Part shown: in pieces, positions 55,930-64,000 of the stretch
How the letters are laid out: each line of letters opens with the position of its first letter
How positions within the stretch are numbered: the stretch's first letter is position 1
Assembly (NCBI GenBank): GCA_034406715.1
Contig: CP137865.1
Location: forward strand, 1,116,001-1,180,000
Reading direction: 5' to 3'
Length of the DNA stretch: 64,000 bases
Source of the DNA: Rhodotorula mucilaginosa
Taxonomy: Eukaryota; Basidiomycota; Microbotryomycetes; Sporidiobolales; Sporidiobolaceae
Made by a program: the position numbers and the translations under genes
The notes under the pieces: generated by a model
The model's input: the letters and a program-made list of their open reading frames with translations, nothing else
The model's database searches: none
What the model was told of the DNA's origin: nothing

Positions 55930-58900
55930 CTACTGGAGAACCCACCTTCCGTTCACGAGTTTCTGGGTCATCTGGACCGGTTTGAGTTCGATGCCCGTCC
56001 CCGGTCCGAAGCGCGGTACGACGAAGATTTGCCGCACATCGCCAGCAGCTTGTCCAGCCGAGGAAGCGGCCTTCGCCGCGAGCGCTTGAGATGGGGTCTC
56101 CACCGGTTTGCTGAAGGTGCAGAGGGACCGTCCGAGAACCGGAAGCCAAGCCGGGTTGACCTTCGTAATCGCTGCAAGGTTTGGAAAACACGGATCAGCG
56201 CCGGTTGCTCCTCTCTTCAAAGGAAAACTGATAAACGACACGTCTGGACGTACTCTTGAGCCAGACCTTGGTTGTGCGATGAAGTTCGTTGTACACGATG
56301 AACTCGGGCGGCGGGCCGTGGAAGAGATTGGAGGAGGGGTGGATGTAGAGATCTTCCTCGATGCCGAATGCTCGGTACGGGACGCCGCGGGTCGAAGCGA
56401 GCTTGGCGAAGGAGGTGTTGCTGGACTTGTCGGCGATGTCCTTGCGGATTGCGAGTTGGTCGATGAAGGCTGCTGTTAGAAGCTGGCGCAGGACCTTGAT
56501 CTGCTCTCGACCGAACGTGTCAGTAACAGAAACACGAAGTGTTGTTCCGATCGGGACGTGCCTGCGTCTCGTTCGGCGGCGGTAGCTTCGGGACGAAGCC
56601 GGCGTCAAGGCCCGGGAAAGTGGACGATACGAGGCGACTAATCTGGGCGCGCAGCTTGTGGATCTCTTGCATCGCCTGTCAAGAAAGCTGGTCAGTACCC
56701 TGGCGCTGACGCCGGGCACGTTTCATGTCGCTTACCTTGACCCGGACAAAATTGGCTTCGCAGAACGCATCCCTTCCGCCGTCGTATTCGTATGCCCCAA
56801 CGACGCTGAGCATCTTGAAGACGTCGCTTGTTCCCTTGCCGAGCGCGGCGTATCGCTGATATGACATGAGGTCAGCATCACGGGTTCTCTGGCTCGCGAA
56901 ACATGAAAGTCGCGCGAAAGGCGCACCTGTTGGACCTGGAAGAACGCCTTGCGGGCCAGCTTCCGCTCCTCTTTGGCTTTCAGGTCGGGATCGCGAATGT
57001 GGGCGATTTCGGCACGGGAGAGTGCGGCGGACTCGTCGTCCGCCGGTGAAGCTGCATCGTCCTCGTCGCCCAGGTTCGCTTCGCGGATGAAGGGATCGCC
57101 GACAGACAACGCGCACACGATCGCGACGACGTAAGGGAGGCATCCATGCTGCTGCCCGGCGACGATCATTTTGGCGAAACGGGGCGAAAGCGGGAACGCC
57201 GCCATTGAACGTCCGAGCGGCGTGATTTTGCCGCCGACTCGAGAGTCGGCCTCGGACGGTTCCAGCGCACCGAGATGGACGAGCGTCTTTTCGGCTCGCC
57301 TCAATGCAGCACGATCCGGCGGAGTGGGGAAAGGGAAATTGGCGACGGCGTCGATGTTCATACTCTTCATCGTGAGCACGATGCCCTCGATCGGCATCCG
57401 CAGGATCTCTGGTTTGGCGAACTGGTCAAAGTGCTGCTCAAACACGGCGGACGAGTAGAGGCGGTAGCAGTGACCAGGCCCGGTACGACCGGCGCGACCG
57501 GCTCGCTGCGCTGCAGATGCCTTGGAAATCCAGTCGACTTCGAAGGACTGAATGCCGCTTGCGTGGTCGTATTTTCGCTGCACCGGGGGGAAGGAGCCAT
57601 GATCAGAGACGATTTCTCGGACGAGAGGAGATGCACCTCTCTCTTACCTCTTTTGCCCGGCCGGTGTCGACAACATACTTGATGTTCGGGATCGTGATGG
57701 CGGTTTCGGCGACGTTGGTGGCGACAACCACCAAACGGTGGCCTTCCGGCGGTTCCTGGAACACCTGCATCTGACGTTCTGTCGGCAAGAGCGAGTACAG
57801 GGGCAGTACATGCATGGGCTCGTCGGTGTCTGCCTCCATGTCGATACCCTTGAAGGTGTCGTCGTCTGCGCCGTCGACATCGGATTCGAGCGCCTCCTCA
57901 TCGTCCTCGTCCCACGCGCCGTCGTCCACGCCTTCTGCCAGGTCCCTGCCCTCGCCGAGGTCGACCTCCTCCGTCTCGAGGTCATCTCCGATCTCCACTC
58001 GACCCGCCAATTTGGCGTCCAGCGCGCGGTCGAGCTCGGTGTCGTCGCCATCAGGCTTTTCACGAGAGAACGAGGCGCCCGAAGCACGCGCAGCGGCTGC
58101 TCTGCGAACGCGCTCCTTGCGTTCGGCGATCGCTCGCGGTCCGAACTTTTTCTCGAGTCGCTTGACGAGCGAGACGATCTCGTTCTGACCGGTGCAGAAA
58201 ACGAGAACGCCGCCGGGCGGCAAGCGAGCATGGATTCGAGCGACTTTCTTGTAGGCCTGGGCGAGATAGTCGTGTTGGGTGCGGCGGGCGAAATGCATCG
58301 TAACGGGATGCTGTCGGGCCGTGATGTGCAAGACAGGCGGCGGCTTCGCAAAGAGGGTCGGGTTCTCGGCAAAGTCGGCGACTCGCAGGGTGGCAGACAT
58401 GATGACCAGACGCAGAGGCTAGTGGGAGAAAAAAAGCGTCAGCTTCGGCCAAGTCGATTAGCTGATTACGCGCCTTCGTACCCTTGCACCCTCTTTTCCT
58501 GCTCGCCACTGCGTCTCGCGAAGTTTCGCGACGCGACTCAGCACGCCGATGAGTACGTCGGTGTTGACTCCACGTTCGTGCGCTTCGTCGACGACGACCA
58601 CGCTGTACTTGGTCAACAGGAAATCTGAAGCGAGTTCGCGAAGGAGGACACCGTCCGTCATGAAGACGAGCTTGGTGTCCGCGGAGGTCGTAGACGAGTA
58701 TCGGATGCGGTGAGCCACGAGCGGGGAATCTTCGGCGAGGCCTAGCTCTGCTCGCACTCGCGCCGAGGTCGACAAAGCAGCGACTCGCCGAGGCTGAGTG
58801 ATCGCGACCATGCCGGGGTTATCTGGAGAAAGTTGTCATGAGCTCGCGATCCTAAGAAGACGGCCTTGAAGAGAGAGGCGACTCACCGCTGGAAGGATCG

Positions 58901-60742
58901 CCGAATCCAGCCTCCCACAGGAATTGGCCGACCTGCGTCGTTTTTCCGGAACCGGTCTCGCCGCAGAGCACCGTAACTGAATGGCCGAGAATGGTCGCCA
59001 TGACACGGTCTTCCTCCTTGACGACCGGAAGCTCTGCTCGCGATGCCTCGATCTCATGGGTACGCTTGACCGCGATATGAACCGTTCGCTGAGGCGGCAA
59101 CGTCGGGAGCTCCGATTGCGGCAGGGGTGCACCGAGCGGTCCAGTGACGCCTTCCGGGTCGGGCTTATTTGTGAAGCCACTTCCGGCGGGAAGTAAAGGC
59201 TTGTACGATCCGTCGTCCGCGTCTTGTTCGGGGCGAACCGGTTCGGCATCGACTCCTGACGCGGCGAGGACTTGGGCATCTGCCCATGCGCGGAATGCTC
59301 CTCGTTCGCGAGGCGGACGACGCGCCGGTCGCCCGGCTGAAGCTCCATCTGCGTCTTCCTCGCTGTCGCTATCTTCTTCGTCACCTTCAGACGAACCATC
59401 GTCGTCCGACGGTCCGCCCTCGTTTTCTCCCGCCTCGGTAGGGCCGGTCGCGTCCGCATCTGCCGACTCTGTTTCGACGATGCCCTGCCACTCGTCCTCC
59501 TCTGCGTCCGCCCCACCTTCCGAGTCCTCGTCGGAAGACGTCGCCTCGGAGGAATTGAAGTCGCTCTCCTCGTCCTGCTCCTGCTCTGCCGCTACCGCTT
59601 TCGCCTTGCCTTTGCCTTTGCCGACAGCCGTCACGAGTTGTCGCATGCTCCCGCGCTGCTTTGGCTTGCGCTTGACGACGGTGACCGTGGCGCCGGCAGC
59701 AAGAGCCGAACCAACAGCGGGCGCGACGTGCGGCTTGGCGCTCGAGGTAGAAGCGACGGACGAGGTCGATGCCACGGGCGCAACTTCGGCAGCGGCGACG
59801 ACTCCGAGAGATCCGGACGGGTTGAACGGCTGCGCAGACCGCTTGACGAAAGGGGCGGTGGTCGACTTGGCCAGTGCCTGCTGAGGCTTGATAAACTCGC
59901 GCTCGAGCGGTGCGTCCTCGTCGTCGTTGTCATCATCAGAAGAGGCACTGCCCATGCCTTCGTCCTCGTCGGCACTTTCGTCGCTCAGGTGCTGTTTGCC
60001 CGCGTTCGCCCGGTCCAGGATCTTGCGAGCGCGGTTCCGCCGAGACTCTTCGACGGCGACGGCGTGCTCGAATTTGGCGGCCTGGGTCGTAAATTGCTTG
60101 GAACCGAGGGCGGACGACGATGCAAACTGGACGTTCTGCGCTTGCGTTTGCCTGATGGTGTGTGAAGGAGCGTCAGTGTGGACATGCGAGATCATGAAAG
60201 CCAAAAATGTCCGAGGAAGAACACGCACGCGAGGGAGGCGATCAGGTCCTTGCGCTGCTCCTTCTTGAGTTTGCGATCGATAAAGGCGTCGAGGCGCTTC
60301 TTCTTCTTTGACGACATTTTCGGCGCTGCATCCTGGGCCTGAGCTGCACCCGCGGCGAGGAGCTGTTTGGGTCGACGGCGAAAAAGACAATGTCAGCCTC
60401 TCGTCTCGGGGCAATTCCTGTTTCTCTGACCTGCATGCCTGCTTCAGACTCGTCCGTCGGCGCCTACTCATGGGTACAGGCGCGCGCTGGGTGCCGTAGT
60501 ACCCTCTGTCCAACCTTCATGGGCAGTCTGCTGCCGCCGTCCCTCCATCGCACCGGAACCTGGACGCCAGCCTATGACGGAGCACTCACCTCTTGCCTCC
60601 TCTTCTTGCGCTCCTGCTCGTCAATCACGAGCGCGTTCGAGTCGTCGTCTTCGTCGTTTTCCCCGCCGACTCGTTTCCGTTTCCGAGTCTCGCGCTGGGC
60701 CATGCGCCCCTTTTGGTTGTAGCGCGGCCGAGAGTGACCCAT
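55930..60742 (-). CDS. ECM16: DEAH-box RNA helicase Dhr1/Ecm16 (DHX37)
   Basis: Nucleolar ATP-dependent RNA helicase that releases U3 snoRNA from the 90S pre-ribosome during small-subunit assembly. The ATG at 60742 gives MGHSRPRYNQKGRMAQRETR, a typical Dhr1 start. A ~430-residue acidic, Ser-rich N-terminus follows. Motifs: I GETGSGKT, Ia TQPRRVAA, II DEAHE (VVVVDEAHERG), III SAT, V VVATNVAETAITIPN, VI QRAGRAGRTG. The insert between motifs III and V is unusually acidic (LESDVDGADDDTFKGIDMEA), as in Dhr1. Winged-helix and ratchet regions follow (PIEGIVLTMKSMNI, RRAEKTLVHLGALEP, GRSMAAFPLSPRFAKMIVAG), then the OB-fold (EDLYIHPSSNLFHGPPPEFI). The end is KLVNGRWVLQ. Several short introns lie mostly near the 5' and 3' ends. 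Confidence 0.92.
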
Positions 60743-61359
60743 CTTGCACAAGCGATAGCTGGTCTTGCAGGTCGTGCCTGTTCAGCGGTCGTTTCGCTGC
60801 GTACAGGCTCTCTCGCTCTTGAGCTCTCTCCTGCTCGCTTGCGCGGAAGGACCGAAACTTGCACCGCCTCTCAAAGGGGCTCGTTGATTGGCTGATGAAG
60901 CTTCACTGCGGCAAGCATCTGGGCTGGCGGTCGTGCACCCTGCTTTGTGCATGATCCACTGCAGACATGCTAGCCCTTCGAGTCTGCCTGGAATACCACA
61001 GAGCTTCTACGTAATCGCTTAGCTGAGGATCGGTTCGAATGAACATGGCACGTGCAAGCGGGACTCGCTGCGGGTCATTTTTTTTTGCAAAGCATCCTCC
61101 GAGTCGCATGCCTGGCGACGTCTCGAGCTCTGCGATCGCCCGAGTCGATACACATTCGGACATCAAGAGTGGAGCAACGGATCACGTATTTTCGTCTCCG
61201 GACTGCTCTAAACCGGGGACCGACATCGATCCCGACCGACCGCCTTTGGACCTACGTCAGGCCTTCCCAAAAAGCTTCTTTCTCGCTGACTTTCGCTCAA
61301 CCCGCCTATCTTTCTCTCTCTCTCCTACCACTCGCTTACGAGATACCTATATTCCTACC
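60743..61359. promoter_or_regulatory. divergent ECM16-ADH promoter with inverted CCAAT box
   Basis: 617 bp between divergent genes. TGATTGGCTG at 60885-60894 is an inverted CCAATCA box, a Hap/NF-Y type site, 142 bp from the helicase ATG. A long CT-rich tract (61,310-61,330) precedes the alcohol dehydrogenase ATG. Factor identity is inferred. Confidence 0.45.
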
Positions 61360-63081
61360 ATGTCTGACCTCAAGTTCCGCGGATACGCCATCAAGGACGA
61401 GAAAAACTGGACCCAGTTCGAACTTTTGGACTTTGAGTGCGTTTCCCGCATACCTGTTCGCCTCGGATGGTCTCCTTTGTTCCTCGAAGCTGACACGTAT
61501 GCATCAAACAGGCCGATGGCATGGAGGGACGACCTTATCGACATCGAAGTGCAGTACTGCGGCGTTCGTCAACTCCGCTGCTTGTTCTTGACTACCCTCC
61601 CCTTGCCCCACTGGGACTCTCCGAGCCTCCGGCAGCTACGTGACATCGGTCTGAGTGACTGATTCAGCTGGAAGGCTCGAAATCTCGGGGCATGGCCGTC
61701 CCAGAATCATCTTGGGAAAGCTGAATCTCGAGCTGACTCTTTCCGGCACCATCGCAGGTCTGCTCGTCGGACGTACACACGATCACTGGCGGATGGGGCA
61801 AGCCTGAACTGCCTCTCGTCTCTGGCCACGAAGTTGGCGGTATCGCCCGCAAGGTCGGATCGGCAGTCAAGTCGATCAAGGTCGGCGACCGAGTCGTCGT
61901 CGGCGCTCAGATCGACTCGTGTGGCAAATGCCGCGCCTGCAGCACGCAAAACGAAAACTTCTGTCCCGAACAAGTCGACACTTACAACGCCAAGGCCCAC
62001 GACGGCAAAGTCACCCAGGGCGGCTACTCCACCGCCATCAGGGCTCCGGAGCAGTTTGTTTTCTCCGTCCCGGACGCACTCCCGCTTGAGGATGCTGCGC
62101 CGATGGCATGCGGAGGCCTTACGGTCTACAGCCCGATGCGTAGGGGCGGTGTCATTAAGGGCACCAAGCTCGGCGTTGCCGGACTCGGAGGACTCGGTGC
62201 GTACTACCGGACGGTTCTCGCCTTTCCTGGCATTCATTGACCGATTGTTGCTTTTCTCAGGCCACCTTGCCGTCCTCCTTGGTGTCGCTATGGGCGCCGA
62301 GGTCACCGTCTTCACCCACCAGGAGGACAAGGTCGCGGATGCGAAGAAGATGGGCGCGACCGACGTTGTGCTTACCACCGAGAAGGACTGGGCTAAGCCT
62401 TGTACGTCCTTTACGTTCCCAACCCCCTTGCGTAAAGTCGGCAGAGGTGCGGTCTCAAACTCGGGCGGCGCATGCTGACCTGATCCGTGCTTCTCTCCTC
62501 AGACTTCCAGAAGCTCGACTTTATCGTCTGCACGATCGACGTTTCCTCAGCGCTGCCGCTCACTGACCTGACCAGCTGCCTCTGGGGTGAGTCGAGTACA
62601 GAGGTCTTTAAAGATTGTTTTCGTCAAGTACTGACCATTCTTCGTACCCTTTCTCTCTCTTTTCTCTCTTCAACCCACGCAGTCAACGGCACTCTCCACA
62701 TTGTAAGACAACCTAGCGTCAAGTTCTACACTACTTACTCGCGCTGACTGAAGGTGCGTCTTTACAGGTCGCGATGCCGGACGATGAGCTCGCTCCGTTC
62801 CAGACGCAGGCGCTGGCCGCCAACGGCGCCAAGCTTGCGGTCTCGCACATCGGCGCCAAGGTCGAAGCTGAGGAGATGTACCGCCTCGCGGCCGAGAAGG
62901 GCGTTCGCGTCTGGAAGGAGGTCATCCCGATGAAGGACGTCGCGAAGGCGGTTCAGGGTGTCAAGAACAACGAAGTTCGCTGTAAGCGCCGTTCCGCTCT
63001 TTCTCCCATGTCTTGAGGTCTCGTCGCTGACTTTTGAATGGCTCTATAGACCGCTACGTCCTCAAGCAGGACATCAACTAG
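61360..63081 (+). CDS. NADP(H)-type zinc alcohol dehydrogenase (ADH6/cinnamyl type)
   Basis: Medium-chain zinc alcohol/aldehyde reductase acting on a broad range of aldehydes. Exons 61360-61436, 61512-61563, 61758-62196, 62261-62401, 62503-62586, 62683-62702, 62768-62981 and 63050-63081 give 352 residues, close to the family norm of about 355-360. Catalytic zinc ligands: Cys in YCGVCSSDVH, the GHE motif (VSGHEVGG) and a later CGG. The structural zinc site is CGKCRACSTQNENFC, with four Cys. The nucleotide fold motif is GLGGLGHL. The QGGYSTAIR segment is typical of ADH6/cinnamyl-alcohol dehydrogenases, which prefer NADPH; preference here is inferred. One exon is only 20 nt (VNGTLHI). Confidence 0.92.
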
Positions 63082-63344
63082 AGGTTCTCCTCTTCCTCGG
63101 CTGTAAATACTGTAGCGTTTTTGCCAACGAATATGCTCGCCAAACCTGTGCCATCTGACCTGGAAGCTAGAAAAGGGCGCTCCGTAGTTTGACCCGAAAG
63201 TCTCTGTACGCATTCCCGACTCGAGGATGTGGAGCGCGTTCCCCTTAACGTAACGACGCAAGTTGACATCTCGCGACGATGTGACACGTGAAACCAACTC
63301 ATCGAGCCCCTTGTCCTCCTGCCAACCTGCTCGAGGTCGTCAGG

Positions 63345-64000
63345 ATGGCGCCGGCGAACTGGGGCTGGAACGAGTACTACGAGGAATACACCTGCTACGA
63401 CTGCAACTACTCCTACCAAGACCGCGACGACCTCGACGACCACCTCGACTATCACCACTTTGCCTGCCTTTGTCCGTCTGAGGCCTCTCGTGTCGCGCAG
63501 CGTAGGCAGAGCTGACCGGGTGTATCGGATCTTCTATAGCCTGTGACCAGACGTACAGCAGCCAGGCCGCGCGCAGGTCGCACTGGGCCAACTCGCGTGC
63601 TCACTCGTTCTGCACGCTGTGCGACACCTTCCACGACAACGACAACGAGCTCCACGCTCACAAGCAGCAGGAGCACTACCGCTGCCAGAACTGCAGCACC
63701 TGGTTCGCCTCCGAGCTCGGCCGTCACGAACACGCTCGCCAGGCGCACGCCAAGCTCTACTGCGTTTCGCACAGGAGGGCCTTCCAGACGCCCGCCAACT
63801 ACAATGCCGTGCGTCACTCAGCACGCACCGCCCTCGCGTTACCTACTGACTCACTAGCTTCGTCCCGTGCAGCACATGCACTCGGCCGAGCACGTCGGAC
63901 GCAACCAGCCTTGCCCGTTCCAGTGCGGTCGCATGTTCCCCGACCGCTCGGCCGTTGCGCTCCACCTCGAAGCCGGCAGCTGCAGCTCGGGCGTCACGCG
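63345..64000 (+). CDS. C2H2 zinc-finger protein, 3' partial
   Basis: The ATG at 63345 gives MAPANWGWNEYYEEYTCYDC. The frame runs off the window end. Exons about 63345-63471, 63540-63809 and 63871 onward. At least five fingers are visible, some close to consensus: YTCYDCNYSYQDRDDLDDHL with a following HH, LSCDQTYSSQAARRSHW, SFCTLCDTFHDNDNELHAHK, YRCQNCSTWFASELGRHEHA and CPFQCGRMFPDRSAVALHLE. The CxxC...HxxxH spacing and N-terminal tandem of fingers recall fungal zinc-finger proteins of ZNF622/Rei1-like or uncharacterised type, but I cannot place it. It might bind DNA or RNA. Confidence 0.82.

Overview
The window is a gene-dense, GC-rich fungal nuclear contig. The genes carry many short introns (mostly about 40-130 nt, GTNNGT...CAG), intergenic gaps are short, and the gene set is typical of fungi: chitin deacetylases with GPI-type tails, Rna14, Nup82, Tfc4 and Mdj1. 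High GC, dense introns and the protein style suggest a basidiomycete yeast, most likely a Rhodotorula/Sporobolomyces-type red yeast (Pucciniomycotina). That placement is an inference from style, not from a marker gene. I saw no CRISPR array, insertion sequence, virus-like element, rRNA or convincing tRNA.

Layout. 0-9 kb: 3' part of a Ulp1 SUMO protease (+), a TFIIIC TPR subunit (Tfc4-like, -) and the SNARE Bet1 (+). 9-17 kb: a PQ-loop membrane protein (-), nucleoporin Nup82/Nup88 (-) and mitochondrial DnaJ Mdj1 (+), which has a well-formed heat-shock element in its promoter. 17-22 kb: a small cysteine-rich secreted protein (+), then a 1,041-residue protein (+) that joins a nucleotide-sugar transporter to an exostosin (GT47) glycosyltransferase. 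22-31 kb: clathrin light chain (-), an MFS transporter with an in-frame TAG (+), a HAD sugar/glycerol phosphatase with a large disordered insert and a probable 4-nt microexon (+), and a DUF4604/KIAA1143-like protein (-). 31-45 kb: Rna14/CstF77 (-), a small membrane protein (+), a very large disordered protein (-), a FHIT-type HIT hydrolase (+), a conserved protein of unknown function (+) and a PB1-domain protein with a His/Gly/Pro-rich tail (+). 45-56 kb: two chitin deacetylase paralogues, one on each strand, flanking a coiled-coil tail-anchored protein (-) and an ACOT9-type acyl-CoA thioesterase (-). 56-64 kb: DEAH helicase Dhr1/DHX37 (-), an NADP-type zinc alcohol dehydrogenase (+) and the start of a C2H2 zinc-finger protein (+) that runs off the end.

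Most genes are unrelated housekeeping functions: RNA polymerase III transcription, mRNA 3'-end formation, nuclear pores, secretory traffic and ribosome assembly. The theme that recurs is the cell surface: two GPI-type chitin deacetylases, a secreted Cys-rich protein, and next to it the transporter-glycosyltransferase fusion. The fusion is the most unusual thing in the window, because it would put a sugar-nucleotide importer and a lumenal glycosyltransferase in one polypeptide. Exon coordinates were worked out by hand from splice consensus and reading frame. Where full exon lists are given, the lengths sum to whole codons.
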